This document shows, one piece after another, positions 22,573 through 34,500 of a DNA stretch of 42,120 bases. The position numbers and the translations under genes were made by a program. The stretch is from positions 1 to 42,120 of IMG/VR virus record IMGVR_UViG_3300047562_003525, one strand, 5' to 3'. Position 1 is the first letter of the stretch, and every line of letters starts with the position of its first letter. The notes below the pieces were generated by a model. It was given only the letters and a program-made list of their open reading frames with translations. It did no database searches and was not told the origin of the DNA. Source of the DNA: a virus.

Positions 22573-25386
22573 ATGAGCGTAAATCTACTCCCGATCCTAT
22601 TTAAGAGACAGATACCAGAACACATAAAGTCTGCGTATCCGCTCTTTGTCGACTTCTTGAAAGCGTATCAAGAGTTTCTAAGTCAAACTCAAGCTCAAGA
22701 GCTAGAAAAGTTTCGCGATATAGACACAGTCACAGAGGAGTTTGTCGAAAGGTTTAAGGCTGAGTTAGCTTACAACATCCCTCTTGACGACCTTCAAGAT
22801 AAGAGGATGTTTCTCAAGAACCTTCGAGAGTTTTATCTTTCTCGAGGAAGTGAAGCTTCATACAAATTCATATTCAAAACTTTCTTCAATAAAGACGTTG
22901 AGATATTCTATCCATCGCGACAGATGCTTAGGGTATCTGATGGAAAATGGAAACAAGACGTATCTATATTCGTGCAGAATACTTCATCAACAGCTCCTTC
23001 GTTGTTTCCCCTTAGTGGCAATTATATATCGATAGATTCTGGAGGAAAGAGATTAACTAGTTACGTAGAAGACGTAGTTCAATACTCAAATAATATATTT
23101 GAAGTTTTCATCCAGAGAGATATCGTCAAATCCATAGTAGTTGGAGCAACGATATCATATGTTGAAGATGGGATAACGTATAGTGGTAATGTGCTTCTTA
23201 CTCCTAGATCTATCAAGGTTCTTAGACCTGGAAAAGGATTTAGAGTCGGAGATATATTTAATTTAAGAACAAATACTGGTGAAGGTTGCAAGATCAAGGT
23301 TACACAGGTTGATGGTAATGGTGGTATAATAAAAGCTAAGATACTTAAGTTTTCTCTGGATTATAGCGCTAACTTTTGGTCGTATCTGAATGCTAAAGAT
23401 GGAGCAGTTATTCCCCCTCAAGGATTTTCACAATCTGGAAATATACAAACTCTTACTATATTTGATTTACTGTCACAAAATATAAATGAGTCTGGATTTA
23501 TATCTAGACAAAATTATATGTTTTATGATACTAATATTCCAACTGGGAGTGAAGCGCAAGGAGCTAATCGATTTTTCGCAGACACAACTTATGTAGGTCA
23601 AGTCGATTCACAGATTTATGCAGACAACTTAATCGAATATAACCCTGAAGATCTAGCTCTCATAGAAGTTCAAGTGGGAGCATGTTCGATATATTCTGGC
23701 TACTATCTAGCTCAAGATGGTTTTATATCTGATGAAATTTATATCCAAGATAGTAACTATTACCAGGCATTTTCATACGTCATTAAAGTCGAAGAAGAAC
23801 TTAGAAAATATGCTGATTTAGTAAAAACTATACTTCATCCAGCCGGCATGAAGATGTTTGCTGAATTTCAGATATACAACAACATCAATATATCAGCAAC
23901 TTCTATCTTTAAAAATAGAGTTATCCAGATATCAGATTCATTTCCTACCTTTAATCAGGGCATTGCGTATAGCGACTATGATGTAACGTATGACGCAAAT
24001 GACGTTTTTGTACATACGCCGAAGGCTGGAGCAAGTATAATTTTAACCCCATTTAATACTCTTGCTCATATTCTAGGAAAGAGAGTTTATTCACCGACGA
24101 CTGCATCTACTGTTGATATAGTTAAATTTTTTATTAAGTCTATATCAGTGTCTTATTCGATCGATGAAATTTATCCAGTCAAGTTAGTAGAGAAGCCATT
24201 TGCTGAAACTTCTTTAATTGAATCAAACGCTACTAAGTTAGTAGAGAAGCCATTCGCTGAAACTCCAGCCATCGGATCAAGCAACGTCAAGTTAGTAGAG
24301 AAGCCATTCGCTGAAACTCCAGCCATCGGATCAAGCAACGTCAAGTTAGTAGAGAAGCCATTCAACGAGTCATACGTTACTAATTCAAACGCTACTAAAT
24401 TAGTAGAGAAAGATTCATTTGATGAATCTCAACCAATTGCGTCAAGTAATACCAAGTTAGTAGAAAAACCATTCACTGAAACTCCAGCTATCGGATCAAG
24501 TAATACCAAATTGATAGATAAAGAGTCATTCAATGAATCTCAACCAATTGAGTCTAGCAGTGTCAAGTTAGTAGAGAAAGATTCATTTGATGAATCTCAA
24601 CCAATTGCGTCAAGTAATACCAAGTTAGTAGAAAAACCATTCACTGAAACTTTACCAATAGGGTCTATCACTAATAAAAATTTAGATAAAGCCTTAATCA
24701 ATGAAATACTGAGTATCTCTTCTATTCCAACTAAACTGTTTCATACAGGTTTTACTTCTTCGATAAGTACAACATCTTTATTGCTTGAATACACGGCGAT
24801 TAAACAAATATCTTCTCCGTATAGCTTTAATTCAGCTACGCCGGCATTAAATATTCAATGTCAACCGATAAATTCATCTTACTCTGTAATAGATAGTTCA
24901 ATAATTTTTCCGAGACTTATCGTAAATGAGCCGTTGTTAATATCGAGTCTTTCAAATAATTCATACCAAAGAGCTCTATTGCAGCTGAGTGTGACTGTAA
25001 GTTCTTCTAACAGTGAGAAGATAGAGAAGACTGTGAGTTCTCAATCTAATATATCAGATGTTAATTCATTAAATTTCACTAGAGGTATAGTAAATGAAGC
25101 TGTCATATTGGACGATCAATTTACTTACGTATTTGGACCAGTACGAGAATTTTCTAGCCAAGTTAGTTTGGCTAGTACTATAAATAACAAAGATGCAGCT
25201 AAAACGCTGCCTCAACTAACGATAACCACTTCGTCGACTATAACTTCAAGACAACAAAGTAAAACCATGTCTAGTGAAGCTTCTGTCGATGATTCAGGAG
25301 TTCTGAAATTGAATTCGTATGACTCAGGTGATTATTTTTACCCCAACGCAATCGATTATCAGAGTGATATCATCTCAATAACTTAA
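22573..25386 (+). CDS. Large baseplate wedge protein (gp7 position) with tandem repeats
   Basis: A 937-residue protein beginning immediately after gp6. The N-terminus (LPILFKRQIPEHIKSAYPLF, FLKNLREFYLSRGSEASYKF) is the conserved start of a virion protein found after gp6 in T4-like environmental phages. In T4 this position is held by gp7 (1032 aa), which bridges the wedge, but direct homology is not proven here. Residues about 537-701 are nine tandem 18/19-residue units starting KLVEKPF or KLVEKDSF; the following 235 residues are Ser/Thr-rich and lower in complexity. The first 420 residues look like ordinary baseplate domains. The C-terminus resembles an extended adhesin or fibre stalk more than a wedge. 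Confidence 0.75.
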   Translation: MSVNLLPILFKRQIPEHIKSAYPLFVDFLKAYQEFLSQTQAQELEKFRDIDTVTEEFVERFKAELAYNIPLDDLQDKRMFLKNLREFYLSRGSEASYKFIFKTFFNKDVEIFYPSRQMLRVSDGKWKQDVSIFVQNTSSTAPSLFPLSGNYISIDSGGKRLTSYVEDVVQYSNNIFEVFIQRDIVKSIVVGATISYVEDGITYSGNVLLTPRSIKVLRPGKGFRVGDIFNLRTNTGEGCKIKVTQVDGNGGIIKAKILKFSLDYSANFWSYLNAKDGAVIPPQGFSQSGNIQTLTIFDLLSQNINESGFISRQNYMFYDTNIPTGSEAQGANRFFADTTYVGQVDSQIYADNLIEYNPEDLALIEVQVGACSIYSGYYLAQDGFISDEIYIQDSNYYQAFSYVIKVEEELRKYADLVKTILHPAGMKMFAEFQIYNNINISATSIFKNRVIQISDSFPTFNQGIAYSDYDVTYDANDVFVHTPKAGASIILTPFNTLAHILGKRVYSPTTASTVDIVKFFIKSISVSYSIDEIYPVKLVEKPFAETSLIESNATKLVEKPFAETPAIGSSNVKLVEKPFAETPAIGSSNVKLVEKPFNESYVTNSNATKLVEKDSFDESQPIASSNTKLVEKPFTETPAIGSSNTKLIDKESFNESQPIESSSVKLVEKDSFDESQPIASSNTKLVEKPFTETLPIGSITNKNLDKALINEILSISSIPTKLFHTGFTSSISTTSLLLEYTAIKQISSPYSFNSATPALNIQCQPINSSYSVIDSSIIFPRLIVNEPLLISSLSNNSYQRALLQLSVTVSSSNSEKIEKTVSSQSNISDVNSLNFTRGIVNEAVILDDQFTYVFGPVREFSSQVSLASTINNKDAAKTLPQLTITTSSTITSRQQSKTMSSEASVDDSGVLKLNSYDSGDYFYPNAIDYQSDIISIT
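24181..24675 (+). repeat. Nine tandem 54/57-bp coding repeats
   Basis: Units start at 24181, 24235, 24289, 24343, 24397, 24454, 24508, 24565 and 24622, encoding KLVEKPFAETPAIGSSNV and variants. Unit length is 54 bp, except units 5, 7 and 8 (57 bp, KLVEKDSFDESQPIASSNT type). Units 2 and 3 are identical in sequence, and the unit 5-6 pair is nearly identical to the unit 8-9 pair over its first part, showing recent duplication of both one and two units. Two degenerate copies follow. Confidence 0.95.
25179..25186 (+). promoter_or_regulatory. Possible internal late promoter, TATAAATA
   Basis: An exact T4 late -10 octamer lies inside the 3' end of the gp7-position gene, 211 bases before the next ATG. 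It could give extra transcripts of the small virion gene at 25397, but it is inside AT-rich coding sequence where the octamer can occur by chance. Confidence 0.3.
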
Positions 25387-25396
25387 GGAAAACAAA

Positions 25397-25885
25397 ATGA
25401 TCTTAATCCCAAAATATCAAAACATGTTCCAGTTAACTGGATCTTTATCTATCGTCTTATTAGACGAAGGCATGAAACTAAAGCAAGAAATGTATGTTCC
25501 AAATACAATCGTTGCTAGCGGAAAATCTCACATCGCAAACAGATTAGGTGCAGCTTCTCCTGCTACTAGGATGTCATTCATGGGTATCGGTACAGGTTCT
25601 ACTGCTGTCGTTGATGGTGATCCTGGACTAGGGACCGAAGTCGGAACACGTATAAGCATGACCGGTACTTCTGGATCTAACAGCGTAGGAGTTAGCGGTG
25701 CTACAGTAACGTATCAGGCAACATTCCCTCCATCTAATCCTAATACAGCTGAATCAGTCCTTAGAGAAGCTGGTATCTTCAATGCTTTGACTGCAGGTAC
25801 TATGCTTTGCAGAACTGTGTTCCCAATCGTTACTAAACAAAGTGGCGACACACTAACTATCACTTGGGCTGTTACTGTTTCCTAA
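25397..25885 (+). CDS. Small virion/baseplate protein
   Basis: A 162-residue protein with MSFMGIGTGSTAV near residue 54, a middle GTRISM segment, and a C-terminal REAGIFNALTAGTMLCRTVFP and DTLTITWAVTVS. This pattern is familiar from virion proteins near baseplates of many myophages (domain ending TxTWxxxxS), whose precise function is not known to me. AAGGA lies ten bases before the ATG, the best binding site among neighbouring genes, suggesting a high-copy protein. It separates the repeat-containing wedge protein from the gp8-like gene. Confidence 0.75.
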   Translation: MILIPKYQNMFQLTGSLSIVLLDEGMKLKQEMYVPNTIVASGKSHIANRLGAASPATRMSFMGIGTGSTAVVDGDPGLGTEVGTRISMTGTSGSNSVGVSGATVTYQATFPPSNPNTAESVLREAGIFNALTAGTMLCRTVFPIVTKQSGDTLTITWAVTVS

Positions 25886-25901
25886 TTGAAAAGATAATAC
25901 G

Positions 25902-28514
25902 ATGGCAAACGTCACAACTCTATTAAAGTATGGCTTAAAGACGAACATCGTTAAAGCTATACTTTTTGATGTTCTTACAAACGCTTCTAGGTACTACTAT
26001 TCGTTTGGAAGAAGTTACCCATGGCCTGACGTTGTAAATGAGGGAGGTATAGTATCTAGCGAAACTATACCTCCTTCTGTGATCGATTCTTACAACTATG
26101 AGTTAGAAGTAAGAAGAAATTCAGTTTTTCTAAAATTGATCGACGCGAACGACGTTGCTATCGTCGTAGATAGGAGACAATGGAGGATTGGATTCACGTA
26201 TGATATGTATGATGAATACAGCGATACCAATCCTTCATACAGCGGAGCAACATCCTTAGATCAAGCAAACTTTTACGTCATAAACAGTGATTTTGACGTA
26301 TTTAAGTGCTTGTTCAATAACTACAATAAGCCTTCCTCTATTCAACCGTTTTTAACCGGTGATACGATTACGCCGTTACAGTTAGCAGATGGATATATTT
26401 GGAAGTATATGTACTCTATACCTTTGTCGTTAAGAAATAAGTTTCTTAGTACAGAGTATATGCCAGTTCTTACTTCTTTGACTAGTAGCTTCTATTCAAA
26501 CGGGGCTATCTCTAGCTTTTCGATAGTCGAAAGCGGAAAAAATTTACCAAGATTTAGAAGGATAAAGGCATTCAACATTATCAGTGCAGGAAATGGTTAT
26601 ACTTCACTAACAGTTACTTTTCCTCCTCCTTCGTTCCCGTTACTAGGAACTCAAGCTGCAGTTACGATAGGATTGGATAATAACGGGATACCCACGACCG
26701 TAACACTGACAAAGGGTTCATTTTATCTATTCGATCCTAAACCTACTATAGAATCATCAGAAGGAAGCGGGTTTGACTACACCATAGAATATGAGGACGA
26801 CACTTTCTCTGGATACTCTACCATAGAAATTTTCGGAGATGGTCAAAACGAAAGAAATGCTTATACAATAAAGACTGTAACTCTTGGTGATAGAGGAGAA
26901 TTCACTACAAAGATAGGCGGATCATTATTTAATTTTCCTGATCCAATCGATTTGGCGACAGGAAGAACTCCAAACTTACAGGTTAACTATAGACCTAAAC
27001 AAACTGGTTCAGCATTTATAGGTACATGGTCATACTCCACACTCGAATCTACTATAATCACCGTAGTTAAAACCAATCACGGGTTGTCTGATGACTCAAG
27101 CGTCACTTTAGTTTTTACCAGTGGGTCTGTTAGACCTACTAATGATCAATATACGATAGATGTGATTGACGCAGACACATTTACCGTTGCAACTCCTCAA
27201 GGTTATAATCCTGGATCTAATGAAAATGGTAATGTTTCTATCGACTCTACCATCAGGTTTGAGATAGATACTATAGAATTAGTTGATGAAGGATATGGAT
27301 ATAATAAACCATTGTATTCAATTTCTAATTCTCCAAATACAGATGATGTTCACACTGTAGGTGGGATACTTTTTAACGTTTCATCTGTTGTACTATCTCC
27401 TATCTCTTTAGACTTCAATGTTCCCACGCAAAAGAATCAAGCTGTATTAGTTCCTGTGATAGGAACTAATAAAGAACTGGAGCATATTGTAATTCAAGAT
27501 CCTGGGATAGGATATACTCAAATAACGACTACGTTTAAATCATATGTACGAATAAATAATGATCCTGATGAGCCTGATGAAATTTCTTATAGAGAAATTC
27601 AAGGAACAGATGAAGAAGGTGGCGGGTACTTAGAAGGTTATTCCCCCGCTGTAATAGTGGCTAATATATCTCAAGGAAACTTAGACACTAGACAGTCTGA
27701 TGTTGAAATACTCGCCGTTGATGGATCCATTGAAGTCATAAAGGTTATCAACCAAGGTAATGGATACTCATCTACAGACGTCATACGTGTGATAGGAGAT
27801 GGCACTGGTTGTACAGCAGTTCCAGTCATCGAAGACTCGAGAATCGTTGCGATAAATGTAACAAACCCTGGGGAAGGTTACACTAAAGCAACAGTTGAAA
27901 TAGTTGGAGATACTCGTGTATCTGTTAATAAAGCAGCATTTAGAGCTATCATCTCTCCAAGAGGTGGCCATGGAAAAGATGCTATAGATGAGTTATTTGG
28001 AAGAACCATCGCGTTCTATACTAAACTCGTAGATAATGAAAAGAATCAAGGACTTCAAGTCGATAATGATTATCGTCAAATTTCAATCTTGAAAAATCCA
28101 TTAAAATATGGTCTAAATGAATACTATAGGAATGCCACAGGTTCTGGTTGCGTGTTGCTTATCGTAGATAACACGACAAACAATCAAGATACATATAACA
28201 GATTGACAGATAACTCAATATTAAATGTTGATGCTACGGTTACTCAATATCAATTCATCTTAGTTCATAAAGAAGGCCCAGATGATAAAAATAAGTATAA
28301 ATTATTGTTAAAACCCATTGACAACTATATCCCTTCTGCTGGAGAATCGCTAATATATATCGTTGAAAACGAGATATATTCTATATCTGGATCTGAGGTT
28401 ATAACTCCAAACTTTAATAAGTTCTCTGGGGACATGTTATACATAGATAATCGTGTGGCATTCAACCCTTCAGTAGAACAAGCTGTAACGATCACAACTC
28501 TCATTAGTTTCTAA
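25902..28514 (+). CDS. 8: Enlarged gp8-like baseplate wedge protein
   Basis: An 870-residue protein, much longer than T4 gp8 (334 aa). The first 190 residues carry the gp8 pattern: YYYSFGRSYPWPD (31-43), RRQWR (91-95), LADGYIWKYMYSIP (161-174) and STEYMPV. The remainder is beta-rich with at least five spaced copies of a GxGYT-like turn (nucleotide positions near 26584, 27283, 27499, 27749 and 27863), which suggests inserted repeat domains. gp8 dimers attach to the gp10/gp7 part of the wedge. A new SD-like sequence (AAAAGA) precedes ATG 25902. Confidence 0.8.
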   Translation: MANVTTLLKYGLKTNIVKAILFDVLTNASRYYYSFGRSYPWPDVVNEGGIVSSETIPPSVIDSYNYELEVRRNSVFLKLIDANDVAIVVDRRQWRIGFTYDMYDEYSDTNPSYSGATSLDQANFYVINSDFDVFKCLFNNYNKPSSIQPFLTGDTITPLQLADGYIWKYMYSIPLSLRNKFLSTEYMPVLTSLTSSFYSNGAISSFSIVESGKNLPRFRRIKAFNIISAGNGYTSLTVTFPPPSFPLLGTQAAVTIGLDNNGIPTTVTLTKGSFYLFDPKPTIESSEGSGFDYTIEYEDDTFSGYSTIEIFGDGQNERNAYTIKTVTLGDRGEFTTKIGGSLFNFPDPIDLATGRTPNLQVNYRPKQTGSAFIGTWSYSTLESTIITVVKTNHGLSDDSSVTLVFTSGSVRPTNDQYTIDVIDADTFTVATPQGYNPGSNENGNVSIDSTIRFEIDTIELVDEGYGYNKPLYSISNSPNTDDVHTVGGILFNVSSVVLSPISLDFNVPTQKNQAVLVPVIGTNKELEHIVIQDPGIGYTQITTTFKSYVRINNDPDEPDEISYREIQGTDEEGGGYLEGYSPAVIVANISQGNLDTRQSDVEILAVDGSIEVIKVINQGNGYSSTDVIRVIGDGTGCTAVPVIEDSRIVAINVTNPGEGYTKATVEIVGDTRVSVNKAAFRAIISPRGGHGKDAIDELFGRTIAFYTKLVDNEKNQGLQVDNDYRQISILKNPLKYGLNEYYRNATGSGCVLLIVDNTTNNQDTYNRLTDNSILNVDATVTQYQFILVHKEGPDDKNKYKLLLKPIDNYIPSAGESLIYIVENEIYSISGSEVITPNFNKFSGDMLYIDNRVAFNPSVEQAVTITTLISF

Positions 28515-28528
28515 CGAAAGAGAAAAGC

Positions 28529-31500
28529 ATGGCACTAGATTTCCAAGTTGAACCGTTTTTTGATGACTATTCGGAAGACAAACAATTCTATAAGATCCTC
28601 TTTAGACCCGGGTATGCCGTTCAAGCTAGAGAGTTAAATCAACTTCAGACGATATTATCGGAACAAATCAAACGCCATGGAGATCACATCTTCAAAGAAG
28701 GTGCGATGATCATCCCAGGACAAATCGCGTATGATCTAGATGTATCTTATATCAAATTAGTGGATGCTTCAGGTTTAGATTATACAGCTGCATTCGCCTT
28801 AATACAAGATAAGATAATACAAAATTCACAAGGGGTTTTAGCAAAAGTTATCACTGCTACAATAAAAGAAGGTAACGACGCTTCAACCATCTTTGTAAGA
28901 TACATAGCTTCTGGTATTGACAATTTAGGCAACTCTGTTGCTGAATTTTCTGAAGGAGATTCACTCACGCTACAAGATGGGACTTCGCTTCCTGTCAGTT
29001 TGGTTGTCAGAGACATCTCTGGTTTAGACTATCCTACTGGAAATGCGTCAACTGCTTCTGTTCAAAGAGGTGTTTATTACATAAGAGGAAAGTTTGTACT
29101 TGTTCCCGCACAGACCATCGTTTTAGATAAGTATAGTAATACTCCAAGCTATAGAGTTGGGTTACAACTATCTGAAGAAGTAGTATACCCAGAAGATGAT
29201 GAAACCCTTCTTGACAATGCTTTAGGTTCACCAAACTATGCTGCTCCTGGGGCAGCTCGTCATTATATCGACCTAGTGTTAACTAAACTGGAATTAGACA
29301 GTGACGCAGACACCGACTTTATCGATCTTCTAAGGCTTCGAAACGGCACAGTTCTATTTAAAGTAACTAGGACTGAATATGCTGAATTAGAGAAGACTCT
29401 TGCTAGAAGAACCTATGATGAGTCTGGAGACTATGCGCTTAACCCATTCAACATCAAGGTACGTGAGTATAGATCCAATAACAGAGGAAGAAGAGGAAAC
29501 TCTATAAAGTACATCCAAGGTGATATCATCAGCGTAGTGAACTTAGATGGTATCAACATCAACTATTATGTTTGCACCAACGAAGGAACTTCAGCCCCAA
29601 ACGATTCTGGGATAACCTTTTCACCAAATCCACCACTAGGTTATATCGACGATGGTACAGTTAGATGGGAACACGTAAATCAACCAATATTTAACGATGG
29701 AGTTTACCAGTTTTTCTCTGAAAATGCTCAATTCGCTAACTTTACATTGAATGATCATAAGAGATTGGCTTCGATGGTAGCATATTCTATCGAGCCAAAT
29801 AAAGCTTATGTTAAAGGTTACGAGATAGAAAAGATCGCTACAGAATATTTGCCTGGTTTCAAGTCTAGGTTAATCCCAGTAGGAAGTGCAGCTTTGGCGG
29901 AATATCTAGGTGTAGAATCTTTGCCAGAGATCGATGCTTCGGTTTCTGTTGAAAAAACAGCAAGCATCGATCTATCACTCGGATCTTATGTACTTGCTAA
30001 GAACCTTCGTCATGCTCCAGATTTAGACAAATTTACTACAGTTAACCTATACGATTCAGCGTATACGTATTCAGATAGCACTATCAGCGGTAACATCATC
30101 GGGACTGCACGAGTAAGAGGCATTGAGATCCATAGCAACGTTAGTGGTGTTGAAAACGACGTGTATAAAGTATTCCTATTTGACATCAAGATGATAGGAA
30201 CAAATAAGTTCAATCAAGTTGAATCAATATACACAACTTCTGGGTTTAAATGCAACACTGTCGACAATGATGGAAATTTATCTACCGCAACGTTAGTTAA
30301 TCCAGAAAACTTCTCTTTGATATACCCTATCCCAGATTATGCTATCAAAGAAATTACATCGTTAGATTATACAGTAGTTCATAGACAAGTTAAAACGGGA
30401 AATGGAACTTTAACCGCACCAGACGGGTTTAGCTATGAATCCACCGCTGCTATCGGAAACTATTATGCTATCAGGAATGATACTGGTGCGTATGATTCTG
30501 CAGTTGAATTTAGCGCTTCAGGTAGCACACTGACTATTTCAGGAGCTCAGGCGGCTGAGTATACTATCATATCGACGATAACTACCACTGATAATGCTTC
30601 TGCAAGTACCCTTGTTTCTATCCCAGCAGATTTCACGGATTCCTTCTCGACAGAAGCTGAAGCAAAACCAATCGATAGAATATACACGCTATCAAGGAGT
30701 AATGCTGTCAGAGTCGTCTCTGTTCTCATGAGATCTAATGATGGATTCACATCAAATACAAGCTCGTATACACGAAACATCACTGATCGATTCACGTTTG
30801 ATAACGGTCAATACGAAACTCATTATGGAAATTCAACCTTACGCCTTAAAGATTCTGAAGCATACCCAACAGCTCCTATCCAGATAACTTATGAATATAT
30901 CTTGCCTGCTAGTGACAGCGTTTCTAACGTATTAACAGTAGATTCTTATACTCATGGATCTTCTAACATCGCTTATGAAGAAATACCAGCATTCAGAGAT
31001 TATGATCTCCGAGATTCTCTAGATTTTAGACCTTATGTGAGTGGCGCTGATCTTTACGGAAGAAATGTACCAAAATTCGGAAGAGTCGCGATAGTAAAAT
31101 ACACTAAGTATCTACCAAGAGTTGATAACCTTTCATTGACAGACAGAGGTCAATACTTGGTTTCATACGGTATCCCAAGCGAAAACCCATTAGAACCTAC
31201 GATCCCCTCTAACGCGATGAAGTTAGCTATCGTAGATGTAGAACCGTACACCTTCACTACTGCATACAGCTTAAAGGTCACGCGTATCGATAACAAAAGA
31301 TACACAATGCGTGACATCGGAAAGCTAGAAAATAGAATCAAAGATCTAGAGTACTATACTTCTCTGTCACTGCTTGAAGCAGATACTAATAACCTTAGGA
31401 TCACTGACTCTGACGGGTTGGATAGGTTTCAAAGCGGGTTCTTAGTAGACTCATTTGCTGGTCAAGGAGTTGGTAATACTGCTTCACAAGAATGGAACGC

Positions 31501-34500
31501 GTCGATCGACCATAAGAACAGAGAGTTGAGACCGTTCTTCTCGCAGAGACAAGTCAACTTACTTGAAGTTGTAGATGCTGGTGTAGGATATGAATATAAA
31601 GTAAGCGGTGATATCATCTCTATACCTAAAGATGCTTCTAATCCTGAAGTTGCTATGATCACCCAGGCGAAAGCTAGTAGAGACATAAGCGTGAACCCAT
31701 TTGATGTCGCTACTTTTAGAGGTATCATGTATCTTAACCCATGGAGTGATACATGGTTTGCAACAGATAGAAGACCAGATATCATCATAAACGATGATGG
31801 TCAATATAATGCATTGGTGGCAAAAGCAGAAGCAGACGGAGTACTTGGAACAGTTTGGAACGCATGGCAAGTCTTATTCCAAGGAGAACCCGTGACGACT
31901 GGTTCAAGACTTGATGTTATCTCTTCTGCAGGTCAAGGTAATGCTTTTGCCAAGATCAACACCGAGATCTTAAACGCTAATAATGGTTTTGGTGGAGCAG
32001 GAACTCTTTGGAGAGCGAGATCTACGTTTACCACAGAAGAACTTAATGCTATCGGTATCACTGATGGAAGGTTAAGTGGAACCACTGCTTCGAAGCAGGC
32101 TGCTGGCTCGCGCGTATTGACGATTGAAACTGATGCAGTTGAAATTCTTCAGAGTAGAACTGGTAAGAGAACTTTTATCGAAGATAAAGTCGATTCGAGG
32201 GTCGTTGACGACAGAGTGGTAGAGACTCAAGTCGTCCCATATATCCGTCCACGAGCAGTCTTATTCAATGCAAAGGGTCTTAAGCCAACAACTGACGTTA
32301 ATGCTTTCTTCGATGGGATCAACGTTAATAGGTATATCCAAAAGGCTTTGGTGATCGAAGTTTTACCTATCAGTGGCAAAGGCTATAACTTTGACGTAGA
32401 TAGAAACTGTGGAAAAAATGTAGAGCAAGCAGCTAGACTAGTAGAGATGCCAGCATATGGAGTTGGAACCATCTCGGTAACTAATGGACAAGCAGTAGTT
32501 ACTGGTGTAGGTACCGCATTCTCATCAGAATTTCCTAATGATGGAACTGGAATCCTTATCATCGGAGATGATGAATTTCAAGTTAGCACAGTAACTAATA
32601 ATACATCATTAACTTTATCATCAAATTACTCAGGTACAACTGCAAGCGATATCGCTTATAAAGTTAGAATTCCTAATGTATCTAATCGAGAAGTTGAGGT
32701 AGCTTTTACACACGGAGAAGTTATCACAAACGCAAGAGGAGCTACCGCGATAGTAGTCGGCCAAGAAGTACATAAAGTTGGAGCAGTCGACAAATACTAC
32801 TTACATATACTAAATCGTAAAACTGGTACAGACGGAAAGAACTTTTTAGCTAATGATGTACTAACTGGAGAGTATACAGATACTAATGGCAACTTTGGAT
32901 TACAGCCACAAGTGAAATATGTTATTGCTCCAGTAGATCAACTCACAAAGCTTGATAGCGGAAAAGTAAAAACCTCATACACAGGTCAACTACATGGTTT
33001 ATTCAGGATCCCTAATAATCCTATCGATAGGTTCAAAACTGGTGTCAGAGAGTTAACATTCACTTCAGGGGATGATTCAAAGACTCAAGGCACAACTGAC
33101 GCGCGAGCATACTACGAAGCTAATGGTCTTCTTGAGATCAAACAGAGAACCATAGTTTCTACGAGAACTGCTAACTTAGCTGTCGAAGAGCTTGCACCAG
33201 AAGAAAATAGGATCATCCAAACTACTGATCGTTTGACCCGCGATACTGGATGGTTTGACCCACTTGCACAAACCTTCTTGGTCCAAGAAGAAGGAGGAGC
33301 TTTCCTATCATCAGTAGACTTATTCTTCTCAGCGAAAGATGAGAACATCCCAGTTCGCATCGAGATACGTGAAGTTGTTAATGGATACCCAGGTCAAAAG
33401 GTTCTACCTTTCTCTAGAGTTCAGAAGTCACCGGCAGAAGTACTCACAAGCGCTAATGGTAGCATCGCGACTAAGTTTACGTTTGTGTCTCCTGTATACG
33501 TACAGGAATATACAGAATACGCTATCGTGATACTTTCAGACTCAGCTAAATACTTCGTTCATATCTCGAGAAGCGGAGACGTTGGTTACGATGGCAACCC
33601 CATCTCTGGTCAACCATATAACGGTGTATTCTTCTTGTCTCAGAACGCAAGCACATGGACCGCGTCTCAACTTGATGATCTTAAGTTTGTCCTCAATAAA
33701 GCTCAGTTCAAAACTGGAACATACGCCGCTAAATTCAGTGTGCCTAGGCTTGTGTCTAAAAATCTAGACTTTAACCCACTATATGTCAGATCTGGTCAAT
33801 CGAAGATAAGAGTAGCACATAGAAATCATGGGTTTAAAGTCAACGATCAAGTGAAACTTTCTACTCGTCAATACATCAATAGTTTAGGTGGATTTAGCGC
33901 TGCATCTATATTTGGAGATAAAGGAACTGGAAAACTTCATAACATCATTGATGTTGAAGAAGATACATACGTGATCGACATTGGAGAAACAGAGAGCGCA
34001 GATTCAACTGGAAGGATGGGTGGAGCTTACGTCTATGCAACAGAACATTACGAATACTCTACCGCAATGCTTGACGTTACGAATGTAACTATAGCTGGAA
34101 CCGATGTTAAGTATAAGCTTATCACTCGAGAAAAGGATGACACATCTGAGACATCTACGATAGATATAACAGACAAAGAGAACTATCATTTCATTACGCC
34201 TAAAATCCTTCGTCCTGGTGAAGAGATCAACGATATCGTCCTAGAAGCATACATGACGACAAATAACCCTAACTTATCTCCGATCATAGACACTGGTAGA
34301 ATCTCTTTGACTATGGTGAACAATAAGGTAGATTATCCGACGGTTCACGCGATAAATGACGAAGAATTAGATACGATTAGGTTGCTTACTGGTGCAACAG
34401 TGAATACTTCTACAGCAGAATCTACTAACATTGAGCTAGTTAATAGCAATACAGCTATCAAGGTTAGCACAACCAATACTACTGCTTACAATGCATTATC

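Noticed and set aside
24171-24365. Minus-strand repetitive 64-codon frame
   Set aside because: It is the reverse image of the 54-bp tandem repeats of the plus-strand gene.
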